NCBI GenBank assembly: GCA_029204225.1
Contig: CM055112.1
Coordinates: 42,128,545-42,192,544 of the forward strand
From: Diphasiastrum complanatum
Lineage: Eukaryota; Streptophyta; Lycopodiopsida; Lycopodiales; Lycopodiaceae
Direction: 5' to 3'
DNA: 64,000 nt
Of the stretch, positions 48,901 to 54,535 are shown in pieces (positions within the stretch are counted from its first letter, which is position 1; every line of letters starts with the position of its first letter). Position numbers and translations under genes: made by a program. The notes beneath the pieces are model-generated. The model searched no databases and had not been told where the DNA came from. It saw nothing but the letters and a program-made list of their open reading frames with translations.

Positions 48901-49075
48901 TTTCCAAACTTTTATATATTCACCCAAAGAGATGAAAGATTTACTCTATACAAACCCAACTATTGATAGCCTATACAAATAATGAAGACTTTGAAAGTCA
49001 ACTGACCTGCAATTGCCCACTTGTAGAAGCATCCTCTATTACCCAGATTTGCAAGGCAGGCCCAACTTTGAAAAA
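15694..49075 (-). CDS. PRMT4: PRMT4/CARM1-type protein arginine methyltransferase (14 of its exons; 5' exon missing)
   Basis: Type I protein arginine N-methyltransferase, orthologue of animal CARM1 and Arabidopsis PRMT13/PRMT14. These put asymmetric dimethylarginine on histone H3 (R17 in the family) and other nuclear proteins using S-adenosylmethionine. Exons on the minus strand: 49075-49007, 48103-48001, 37324-37178, 36805-36702, 36294-36196, 35939-35870, 31471-31375, 31070-31016, 26319-26236, 25718-25641, 21759-21656, 17763-17591, 17464-17289 and 15924-15694. All junctions are GT-AG and every phase matches, giving 529 codons. Motifs in order: part of the N-terminal PH-like domain, [20 protein letters not shown] motif [24 protein letters not shown], double-E loop [17 protein letters not shown], and the THW loop (PTTHWYQ). 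A 14-glutamine run and a Q-rich tail follow. The start-codon exon was not found, so about 70 N-terminal residues are missing. No catalytic residue is lost, so the gene looks functional. Confidence 0.93.
15925..17288 (-). other. PRMT4 intron 14, nothing else recognised
   Basis: 1,364 bp between the polyglutamine exon and the terminal exon. Small plus-strand frames here are antisense or random; no transposon protein seen. Confidence 0.6.
17289..17464 (-). CDS. PRMT4: PRMT4 exon 14, end of barrel and polyglutamine run
   Basis: Encodes [38 protein letters not shown] and then 14 glutamines (mixed CAA and CAG) followed by TLQPQQ. Donor is GTGGTG. If the donor is not used, the frame continues ten residues ([10 protein letters not shown]) to a stop at 17,256, giving a shorter isoform. 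Confidence 0.9.
17591..17763 (-). CDS. PRMT4: PRMT4 exon 13, THW loop
   Basis: 57 full codons, with the core [20 protein letters not shown], then [14 protein letters not shown] and [17 protein letters not shown]. The THW loop lies at the active site and helps position the substrate arginine. Acceptor TTTTGCAG, donor GTTGGC. Confidence 0.95.
17764..21655 (-). other. PRMT4 intron 12, no recognised insertion
   Basis: 3,892 bp. A stretch at about 19,050-19,750 is less AT-rich and has two overlapping plus-strand frames (86 and 158 codons), but neither resembles a known family. It may be a decayed repeat. The rest is AT-rich with no recognised feature. Confidence 0.5.
21656..21759 (-). CDS. PRMT4: PRMT4 exon 12
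   Basis: Encodes [20 protein letters not shown] then [14 protein letters not shown], followed by two bases of a serine codon. Acceptor AATACAG, donor GTAAAG. The family usually has an initial lysine supplied by exon 11. Confidence 0.95.
21760..25640 (-). other. PRMT4 intron 11, carries a Copia fragment
   Basis: 3,881 bp. Apart from the Copia remnant at about 23,030-24,400, nothing is recognised. A GTGAATT motif is repeated three times at about 22,409-22,430. Confidence 0.6.
23030..24400 (-). pseudogene. Copia-4 fragment, gag to post-integrase, related to Copia-5
   Basis: On the minus strand, pieces line up with Copia-5 in order. They are gag ([20 protein letters not shown], about 24,350-24,290), a zinc knuckle with its second Cys replaced by a stop (about 24,010-23,965), LFIVANL, and a protease tail ([20 protein letters not shown], then [12 protein letters not shown], about 23,720-23,590). 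The pre-integrase [13 protein letters not shown] follows, and a far downstream piece ([20 protein letters not shown]). The integrase core is deleted and there are many stops. It shows what the protease region missing from Copia-5 looks like. Confidence 0.75.
25641..25718 (-). CDS. PRMT4: PRMT4 exon 11
   Basis: 26 codons: [20 protein letters not shown] then DFLTAK. Acceptor TTGCAG, donor GTATAT. Phase 0 at both ends. Confidence 0.95.
26236..26319 (-). CDS. PRMT4: PRMT4 exon 10, beta-barrel/dimerisation arm region
   Basis: 28 codons: [20 protein letters not shown] then AFQGYFSQ, closely matching plant CARM1. Acceptor GTGACAG, donor GTATGT. Phase 0 at both ends. Confidence 0.95.
26480..29780. 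repeat. Diverged tandem array of an approximately 0.78-kb unit, 3-4 copies
   Basis: Matching landmarks recur: a head block (AAATTTGGxxATxAGAxGGAGT) near 28,398 and 29,190, with a weaker form near 26,520. The block AACAATATAGCAGAAT lies near 28,561 and 29,348. TCTCAAGCA/TATCAAGCA precedes CATACTTC near 28,838 and 29,608. A tail with CCACATGCATAATGC lies near 28,224, 28,970 and 29,739. Copies run about 28,385-29,165 and 29,170-29,780. An older copy has its head at about 26,480-26,915 and its tail at about 28,100-28,383, apparently split by inserted sequence. Confidence 0.7.
27174..27420. repeat. Tandem duplication of about 125 bp
   Basis: Two adjacent copies (about 27,174-27,298 and 27,299-27,420) share AGCCTGTT, AACGACCT, CTAGATAGGG and TTAACTCCAAAA. 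They lie inside the segment that splits the oldest 0.78-kb unit. Confidence 0.65.
29803..29822. repeat. Interstitial plant telomere-like repeat
   Basis: GGGTTTAGGGTTTAGGGTTT, nearly three units of the plant telomere repeat, just beyond the last 0.78-kb unit. Far too short for a telomere; a telobox-like motif or repair scar. Confidence 0.8.
31016..31070 (-). CDS. PRMT4: PRMT4 exon 9, 55-bp micro-exon
   Basis: Encodes [18 protein letters not shown], matching the family's start of the beta-barrel domain. The split arginine codon (AG/A) joins it to exon 8. Acceptor TTTCTAG, donor GTAGAG. Confidence 0.93.
31375..31471 (-). CDS. PRMT4: PRMT4 exon 8, second half of the double-E loop
   Basis: Encodes [20 protein letters not shown] then [11 protein letters not shown]. 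Supplies the second catalytic glutamate (NERMLE). It is separated from exon 7 by a 4.4-kb intron. Acceptor TTACAG, donor GTTGTG. Confidence 0.95.
32300..33180 (+). other. Unidentified GC-richer intronic segment
   Basis: This block is clearly richer in GC than the intron around it and has overlapping short frames on both strands. One plus-strand frame near 32,870-33,000 is acidic ([20 protein letters not shown]). I do not recognise a family. A decayed DNA transposon or captured gene fragment is possible. Confidence 0.35.
35270..35680 (+). pseudogene. LINE reverse transcriptase fragment
   Basis: The plus strand encodes [20 protein letters not shown] then [14 protein letters not shown], the LINE RT block that holds the first catalytic Asp. 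After frame changes it gives [20 protein letters not shown] (about 35,515-35,575). Same kind of LINE as the one at 49-59 kb. Heavily decayed. Confidence 0.75.
35870..35939 (-). CDS. PRMT4: PRMT4 exon 7, first half of the double-E loop
   Basis: Encodes [20 protein letters not shown] then EPM, ending inside the next glycine codon. Carries the first catalytic glutamate of the double-E loop. Acceptor GGCAG, donor GTAGAC. Confidence 0.95.
36196..36294 (-). CDS. PRMT4: PRMT4 exon 6, post-motif I
   Basis: 33 codons: [20 protein letters not shown] then [13 protein letters not shown]. The E of AVEAS contacts the ribose hydroxyls of SAM in the family. Acceptor CTGCAG, donor GTAAAC; phase 0 at both ends. 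Confidence 0.95.
36702..36805 (-). CDS. PRMT4: PRMT4 exon 5, SAM-binding motif I
   Basis: Encodes [20 protein letters not shown] then [14 protein letters not shown]. The GAGSG loop binds S-adenosylmethionine. Acceptor TTAGCAG, donor GTATCG. Confidence 0.95.
37178..37324 (-). CDS. PRMT4: PRMT4 exon 4, N-terminal helix of the catalytic core
   Basis: Encodes [20 protein letters not shown] then [20 protein letters not shown] and MLQDYVRT. This is the hallmark helix that closes over SAM in CARM1 enzymes. Acceptor TACCCAG, donor ACAG/GTACAA. Confidence 0.95.
37768..37933. repeat. Tandem duplication of about 90 bp
   Basis: Two adjacent copies share TGTTGGAGATTAAGTAGGC, ACAGCACATAAATC/ATAGCACATAAATC and the CATCCCAG end, with point differences. 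Confidence 0.75.
38130..38265 (+). pseudogene. hAT transposase C-terminal remnant
   Basis: The plus strand encodes [19 protein letters not shown] (about 38,170-38,240), matching the conserved C-terminal hAT dimerisation block (typically AEDLVYVHSNLRLLSR). Upstream [12 protein letters not shown] sits where the family has a WSTFxxIHSxKRNR motif. Only this tail is recognised. Confidence 0.55.
39847..39915. repeat. Short tandem repeat, 30-bp unit, about 2.3 copies
   Basis: GATCACATAATCCACATGAA then GAGGCCAAA is repeated exactly, followed by a third partial copy beginning GATCACATGA. Confidence 0.85.
40078..40541 (+). repeat. Gypsy 5' LTR
   Basis: 464 bp, ending ATAACT directly before the primer-binding site. 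Contains CTTTATTATATGGTTATATG-like promoter sequence around 40,265-40,285. Differs from the 3' LTR at roughly 16 positions by eye. Confidence 0.9.
40542..40553 (+). promoter_or_regulatory. Gypsy primer-binding site
   Basis: TGGTATCAGAGC, complementary to the 3' end of initiator tRNA-Met, with no spacer after the LTR. This fixes the unusual LTR end at position 40,541. Confidence 0.9.
41203..41853 (+). pseudogene. Gypsy gag (capsid region)
   Basis: Starts [20 protein letters not shown]; a TAG at 41,383-41,385 interrupts. The capsid region follows: [62 protein letters not shown], the retrotransposon gag domain of plant Gypsy elements. It ends at a stop exactly where the inverted block begins, so the C-terminal capsid part is lost. 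Confidence 0.85.
41853..42700 (-). pseudogene. Inverted Gypsy block: gag zinc knuckle and aspartic protease
   Basis: On the minus strand only: [20 protein letters not shown] (zinc knuckle CX2CX4HX4C), then the protease active site [44 protein letters not shown], and the linker to RT ([13 protein letters not shown]). The plus-strand element continues at 42,700 with the sequence expected after this linker, so the block is a true inversion within one element and not a second insertion. Confidence 0.88.
42700..43330 (+). pseudogene. Gypsy RT N-terminus fused by deletion to RNase H tail
   Basis: [20 protein letters not shown], then [14 protein letters not shown] and [20 protein letters not shown] are the start of Gypsy RT. 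At about 42,965 the frame changes and the next recognisable part is [35 protein letters not shown], the RNase H end. The whole catalytic RT core (YxDD) and most of RNase H are deleted between them. Confidence 0.88.
43318..44135 (+). pseudogene. Gypsy integrase
   Basis: [20 protein letters not shown] then FCLCNK gives the CxxC half of the zinc domain; the two upstream histidines are displaced by a frame change near 43,318. The core has [20 protein letters not shown] (first Asp), [14 protein letters not shown] (second Asp) and [20 protein letters not shown] (Glu), so the D,D-35-E triad is complete. The frame shifts at about 44,115, before the C-terminal domain. Confidence 0.9.
44116..44593 (+). 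pseudogene. Gypsy integrase C-terminus and chromodomain-like tail
   Basis: In the frame from 44,069: [40 protein letters not shown], then [18 protein letters not shown] (44,435-44,437) replaces the expected tryptophan, and beyond it [18 protein letters not shown] completes a chromodomain-type motif. Such tails steer chromoviruses to modified chromatin. Confidence 0.8.
44670..45134 (+). repeat. Gypsy 3' LTR
   Basis: 465 bp, AGTTAC to ATAACT, preceded by the purine-rich GTCAGGGAG and followed by the target duplication CATAC. Confidence 0.9.
46327..46365. repeat. Pair of perfect palindromes
   Basis: CACGATTCGCGAATCGTG (46,327-46,344) and CGAATCGCGATTCG (46,352-46,365) are each perfectly self-complementary and share the core pieces ATTCG and CGAAT. 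They could fold into adjacent hairpins. Confidence 0.85.
46660..47215. repeat. Tandem duplication of about 290 bp
   Basis: Shared blocks: AACCTAACTAAAAAGCA (46,675 and 46,968), CACCAACAAATATA (46,710 and 46,991), TTTGATTACTTTT (46,814 and 47,095) and TCTATTTAGCA (46,882 and 47,192). Diverged. Confidence 0.7.
48001..48103 (-). CDS. PRMT4: PRMT4 exon 3, rest of PH-like N-terminal domain
   Basis: 103 bases, phase 0 in and phase 1 out. Encodes [20 protein letters not shown] followed by [14 protein letters not shown], matching the family pattern of a conserved aromatic and a final tryptophan. Donor GTAAAA. Joining to the next exon makes a glycine codon. Confidence 0.85.
49007..49075 (-). CDS. PRMT4: PRMT4 exon 2 (provisional number), 23 codons
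   Basis: After the acceptor TTTTTTGCAG it encodes [20 protein letters not shown] plus QLQ and ends at donor GTCAGT. This corresponds to the strand of the CARM1 N-terminal PH-like domain that reads LFKLGPVHF in Arabidopsis. It begins and ends in phase 0. Confidence 0.8.
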
Positions 49076-49095
49076 CTGCAAAAAAGAATGCATCT

Positions 49096-49100
<5 letters not shown>

Positions 49101-49159
<59 letters not shown>
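49101..49159 (+). repeat. (TC)n microsatellite
   Basis: About 29 TC units, 21 bp upstream of the PRMT4 exon 2 acceptor (on the minus strand) and directly beside the LINE 5' end. On the minus strand this is (GA)n, so it is not a splice polypyrimidine tract. Confidence 0.95.
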
Positions 49160-49161
<2 letters not shown>

Positions 49162-49260
49162 AGCTTGCTCCTTCTGCTTCATCGCACTCCAAAGAAGGTT
49201 GCTTTTCTTGGAAGAGCCATCGCAATCTGGGCTATAAGCCAATTCTCCTCGGAAAGCTCC

Positions 49261-50258
49261 ATGGCTCCCAAGAAAAAAGGGGGTGCCCCTACGCCCCCCC
49301 CTCTATTCACCTCTTCTCCTCCTCCATCATCTGAGAGGGAGGGGGATGCTATTTCACCTATAGCAATCCCACCGCTAGCTGTACTAGAAGGCATCACTGA
49401 TGCACCCGCTATTTTCACCGACAATCCACTTGCTATCACAGAAACGCATCAGCTGTTCACGGTCAATTACACTCCTTCCAAGCCTATTGAGAGTCTTTAT
49501 GCCTATGATATTGGTTTCATCCGAAACGAAATCCTCGGCATTAAGAAACAACTACACTATTTTGAAATGGCGAATGGCAAATTGGCTCTAGATCTCGTGG
49601 GTGTCAAAGAACGGGTGGGGCAGCTTGAGCAGAAAATGTATACCTTAAGCAACGGCTTGCAGAACGTGTACCTTCTTCAGACGAAACTTCCAACAAAATA
49701 TCTTGCTTGGAAAAACAGGTCGAAGAGACAAAGACATGGGCAGCACTCTTCAAATCGGATGATATGGGCAGCAAACTCTCATCACTTGCAAAACAGGTTG
49801 AAGAAACGACATCGATCCTCAAACAAGGTAATCACCCCCATATCACAGCCTCTATGATGGATAACAATTTGGAGACAGTTTTGGATGAACAAGCTAGAAG
49901 AGCTAAAAAGGCTCTCAATATTAGAGTAAGAGGCATTGCCAACGGCGGTAAACCAATAGACGAAGCTACAGATTTACTCGTTTCCAAGTTATCTCATGTT
50001 GTTGATGGTTTTGATATGGCATGGCGTAGTAAATCCGACGACAACATTCTTTTTATCAAATTTTGCTCTCTTCAACACCGCAATGCAGCCCTTCGGCTTA
50101 GAACAAAACTCAAAGGCACTTTCATTTATATGGATGATGATTTGACAAATACCCAATGGTTAGCAAGGAAAAAGACTATTCACGAAGCGAAAGAAAAAGG
50201 GCAAAGGGTCGTTTTTATCGATGGCAAACCAAGATATTTCGACCTCCTCTCACACTAG
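49261..50258 (+). pseudogene. LINE ORF1
   Basis: Begins MAPKKKGGAPTPPPLFTSSP, with a basic, proline-rich start. A coiled-coil stretch follows (GVKERVGQLEQKMYTLSNGL; QVEETKTWAALF; LAKQVEETTSILKQ) and then a C-terminal domain (NIRVRGIANGG; DNILFIKFCSLQHRNAALRL; GTFIYMDDDLTNTQWLARKK; GQRVVFIDGKPRYF) like the RNA-binding part of LINE ORF1 proteins. One frameshift at about 49,690 separates the halves; the second half runs open to a stop at 50,258. ORF1 proteins coat LINE RNA. Confidence 0.8.
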
Positions 50259-50306
50259 GAACTTGGGGCTCCCGGGTTTAGGAGCTGCCCAAGATCCCCT
50301 ACCATT

Positions 50307-51765
50307 TTGAGACTTGGCTTCTGGAATTGCAATGGTTTTTTATCATCATCGGCAGGAGATTTTGCTGATTTTATAAGCAAATGTGACATTTTGTTGTTGG
50401 CTAAAACCATGAGTCCTTATATCATCCTCTTCCACATATACAGGATTACTCTTGGCATTCTGTTTTTCGCCCATTTGTGAGGGGAAAAACTTGACGTGGA
50501 TCTGGCGGAGTAGCTTGTTTATACAAAGCCACGGCAGTTAAGATGGTTAAGCAAGATCCGTATGCTCGATATATATGGCTACATACTATTGGTTCATTAT
50601 TGGGATTACCGCAGGACATTTATATGGTTGTATGTTACTTCGCTCCACAGACTTCGGCGTTTGCTGAATTTGGTAGGGACCCATTTCAGGCACTCTCAGA
50701 TGATATTGCTGTTTTTTCTCATCAGGGCAACATTTTGTTAGCAGGAGATTTCAACGCCCGTACTAGCTCCAAACAGACAGAATTTCATGCAGATACTGAC
50801 GTTCTTCGGCTTCATCCTCTGGATATGGGATTTGATCGAGTATCGCAGGATGCACACACTTCAGTTACATCTTTTGGAGAGCAGTTGATTACTCTTGCGG
50901 AAACACATTCTCTGGCCATCTTGAATGGCCTCACACAGTGGCCTTCCTCATCATCGTTTACATGTTATCCTCATGGTGGAGGACATAGTGTAGTTGACTA
51001 CTTTATTGGATCACCTGCTTTGATCCCTCACATCTCTGATTTCTCCATTACACCTCCTACCATTTCTAATCACTCACTCCTACGCCTCTCACTGGGTCAC
51101 ATAACCCCGTCTTCTAAAGTTCCACGCCCCTCTTCTACTAACAAACGTGTTCCCTTTACTCACTCTGGACTCGCCAACTACACCACGACCCTGTCCCAAC
51201 TACTTACTCACTTCCCTTTCACGGCATCAGTTGAGCAACAAGCCACTTTTCTCTCTAAATCCCTCTTATCTGCAGCGTCCTCATCTTTCCCCACCAAGAC
51301 GATATCATCTCATAGACGTGTTCACAACCGCTGGTATGATGCAGAATGTCGCTCTCTTCACAAACATGTGGCAAATGCCAGATTCCACTCCCCTGCAACA
51401 CTCAAACAACACCAGAAAAAGTATCGTAAAGCCACCAGAACAAAAAAGATAACATACCTACGATCACTCTGCCAAAGGTTGATCGATTCTTTAGATTCCT
51501 CTTCCTCCTCCTTTTTCTGGAAACATTTCACCAGATCTTCTTCGACTTTGGCCCCCATCGCAACCGAATCTTGGGTTGAATATGCCACAAAACTTTATAC
51601 CCTAGACTCCCCTCCTACCTTACTCTCACCACGACCTGCCCGCTGCACGCTTTTTACTCCACACATGGTTGAAAATGCCATTAACCATGCCAAACTTCAT
51701 AAAGCCCCTGACTATGATTCTCTAAACGTGAATTTCCTAAAACCTGTAGCACATCTTATCTTTTC
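50307..51765 (+). pseudogene. LINE ORF2 endonuclease and start of reverse transcriptase
   Basis: APE-type endonuclease blocks: LGFWNCNGF (about 50,313), CDILLLAKTM (family normally has ET where KT stands), ILLAGDFNART (about 50,738), HSVVDYFIGS (about 50,988) and SNHSLLRLSL (family normally SDH). Thus two catalytic positions appear changed (E to K, D to N). A frame change falls at about 50,400-50,540. The region between (51,200-51,600) is the usual linker, and the RT start HKAPDYDSLNVNFLK is at about 51,697. The frame breaks at about 51,755, at the RT deletion. Confidence 0.82.
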
Positions 51766-52748
51766 CAGAGATTATCTTTGCTTGGCTTCACAGACGAGAC
51801 TATTGCCGCGATCATTACTTTATATGAGCGAGTTTGGGCGCGGTTCAGGGACGGTAGTGGTTGGTCCTCGCTGATCCACTCTACCATTGGAGTGAAGCAG
51901 GGCTGCCCCTTATCTCCTACTCTCTTTGCACTATATATTGATGACCTCGAGCGGATTATTCGAGAGGAAGGTGGAGAGGGCTGTCCCTTAGCAGATATTA
52001 TTATCCCCATTCTCCTATACACTAATGATGTGGTTCTTCTCTCATCCTCTGCAGCTGGCTTACAGAGACACCTCTCTGCTTTACATAACTTCTGTCAGCT
52101 TTGGGGATTGACGGTTAATACTAAGAAGACCAAGGTTATGGTGTTCAACACCAATAGACAACATATAAGAGATGTGACCTTCTATTATGATGGGCTACCG
52201 ATTGAGATTGTGACCTCTTACACTTATTTGGGAGTACTTTCTTCTGGTCCGCTACTCACATTTCGACAGACAGCCCTCACCAGACTCCGTAAGGGGCACA
52301 CTTCTCTTGTTCATATGGAGAGATTCTGCTTCGCATATTATGTACAGGACCCTGCTACCAGATGCTTACTATTTTCTACCACTGTCTCCCCGGTTGTTTT
52401 ATACTCTGTTGAGACTTGGTGTCCGGATTTATCACGTAATACTTGGAGGGATCTTACTCGTATCCAGATTCTCATGCTTAGAAAGATGATTAGGGATAAG
52501 CCCTCGGTGCCACATGATATCATATTAGCGGAGTTTGCTTCCCCTCCCCTGGTTATCGGTGCTATGTTTCAGATCATTACCTTTCTTCAAAGGATATCAG
52601 AGTTAGACACTTCCAGATATATTGTTGCTGCTCTCACTTCATCATGCACCATTGTTGGACAGGGGGCCAAGCATTCTTGGTTTGGCGATGTCTCAGCCCT
52701 TCTTCAGACTTGGGGCTTATCTATACTTGATCTGCTGAGCGGGACTCA
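51766..52748 (+). pseudogene. LINE ORF2 reverse transcriptase palm and thumb
   Basis: [68 protein letters not shown] and WGLTVNTKKTKVMVFN are RT blocks. The catalytic YADD box reads YTND, which removes the first aspartate. Compared with the fragments at 35.3 and 59.9 kb, the block CCFVDFxxAFH with the other catalytic Asp is missing just upstream, so about 100 codons are deleted. The coding sequence stops at 52,748 where Copia-5 entered and resumes in the same frame at 57,875. Confidence 0.88.
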
Positions 52749-53149
52749 TGTTGAAGAGTAATGCCTATTTTACCCCTTTTTTGGCTAAGCATTAGTTAAG
52801 TTGTACATAACTCATGGGGCATGTTTTAATTAAATGCATGACCCCCCCTTTTTGTTAAGTTATGTAAATTAGTGCAAGTGGCCCACTTGGCCAAGTAGCT
52901 CACTCCCATGGTTGACACCTAGACTTTCCATGCATGTAAAGGAGGTGCTTGCCTCACAAGGGATTTGGAGGACCCACGCCCTCCTCTCTCTTACTAGCAA
53001 TTCATTTCTTCTTGAGACTTTTGAGTTTGTGAGATGCTCATGCAATTCTCCTTGTGTGTGATATTTCCATAGCCAAGTTTTCTCAAGCTTTCATAGTTGA
53101 TCTAGCATCTGAGTTAAGATACTCCATAGCTAGGTCTTGTAATTCTTCA
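52749..53149 (+). repeat. Copia-5 5' LTR
   Basis: 401 bp starting TGTTGAAGAG and ending TAATTCTTCA. It contains the promoter; a TTAATTAAATGC stretch at about 52,828 could hold a TATA-like element. Confidence 0.97.
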
Positions 53150-53161
53150 TGGTATCAGAGC
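53150..53161 (+). promoter_or_regulatory. Copia-5 primer-binding site
   Basis: TGGTATCAGAGC begins at the first base after the LTR and matches initiator tRNA-Met. Confidence 0.95.
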
Positions 53162-53618
53162 AGGTTGTCTAGCCTGTGAGTCTGAGAGTGAGAGAAACTT
53201 CAGTGCTTAGATTCTTGAGAAGATTCTTATCTTCTACAAGCACCTCAATCTTGAAAGAGGGAGCATTTGATCTACAGGTGTCAGATCAGGTGGAGTCTTG
53301 CACTGTTGGTGAGCTATTGGCAAGGGGAGTGGGATGATCCAAAAACTTTCTAAATTTGGCTAAGTTTTGGAGAGTTTTTCTGGAGGAGCTTACACAAAAG
53401 TAGGGCGCACTTTCTGTAGGGGCTTCTGGTTTCTGTTCCAGTGGAGCCCAGTGCTTGTGCTAGTGAGGCCACACCAAGTGGCAAAGACAAAAGCAGGAGC
53501 TGAAGGGTTGCCTTGAAGTGGCTACATACCCTAGTTTGGGGTTAAACCCTTGTTGCTGGAAGTTGTTCTTTTCTGATCTCTTTCAAGTTGAGCTTCTGTT
53601 TTAAGCATAGATTTTAGC
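53162..53618 (+). other. Copia-5 leader
   Basis: About 450 bp between primer site and the gag ATG, no reading frame seen; expected to hold packaging signals. Confidence 0.6.
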
Positions 53619-54535
53619 ATGGCAAGTCTTGGGGAGAGTTTGCTGGGTGAATCTAGCAAACTAGATGGCACAAACTACAGAGTGTGGAAGTTCAAGATAG
53701 CCAATATCTTGATGGATAAGAATTGCTGGGAGGTCATGACAGGTACAGAACCTGTACCAACATCTGATCCTGAATTGAAGGACTACATGAACAGGAGACA
53801 TAAAGCTCATAGGATAATCAATCTTTCTGTCAAGGACAATATTATTCCTCACATTTGCAATGCAAGGGATGCAGCTGATGCTTGGACAATTCTGAAGTCT
53901 ATGTTTGAAACAGTGGATTCAGCCAAGCTGGTGTATTTGCAAAACAGGTTACATACTCTCAAGATGGAAGCAGGTGCAACAATTGGTGATCATATTACAA
54001 AGGTCAAGGACCTATTGGATCAGCTTGCTTCAGTTGGAGAGAAAGTAAGTGACAGGAGTATTGTTCCCATAGTCTTGAACAGCTTGTCATTCAACTATCA
54101 AGACTATGTGATGTCCCTTTCTGCTAGGGAGAAACTCCCAACCTTTGGGGAGTTATGTGGTCTTCTTTTACAGGAGGAGATGAGAAGGAAGAATCTTTCT
54201 GAAAGGGAAGATAATCCAGAGCTTGCATTTGCTTCTAAGAAGAAGCAAAACTTTCAGAAGAAAGGCAAAGGCAAAAAGAAGAACTCAAAGCAAAGCTTGG
54301 AGCAGCAGGTGTCCAAGTTACAGGTTGGAGAGGAGTCAAGCACCAATTCCTCATCTACACCCAAGAGGAAGGGCAACTGCAACTATTGTGGTAAGTATGG
54401 GCATTTTGCTTTTGAATGCAGGAAGAAGCAAAGTGATCAGAAGAAGGGAAAGAACCAGCAGAGTCACTTTGTTGACAGAGTTGCAGAGGAGGAGCAATCT
54501 GGTGTGCTTGAGCTATTCACCGCAGCCCCTGTTGG
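53619..54535 (+). CDS. Copia-5 gag
   Basis: Opens MASLGESLLGESSKLDGTNY and continues RVWKFKIANILMDKNCWEVM, AADAWTILKSMFETVDSAKL, VYLQNRLHTLKMEAGATIGD, VPIVLNSLSFNYQDYVMSLS. A lysine-rich linker and the zinc knuckle CNYCGKYGHFAFEC follow (54,378-54,419). This is a complete capsid-nucleocapsid protein for particle assembly, with no internal stop. It reads through the protease deletion at about 54,530 and continues out of register to a stop at 54,620 (333 codons in all). ATG 53,619 is the first in frame after the leader. Confidence 0.9.

Noticed and set aside
49039-49242. Minus-strand frame with a long arginine-glutamate repeat
   Set aside because: It is a translation of the (GA)n strand of the microsatellite.
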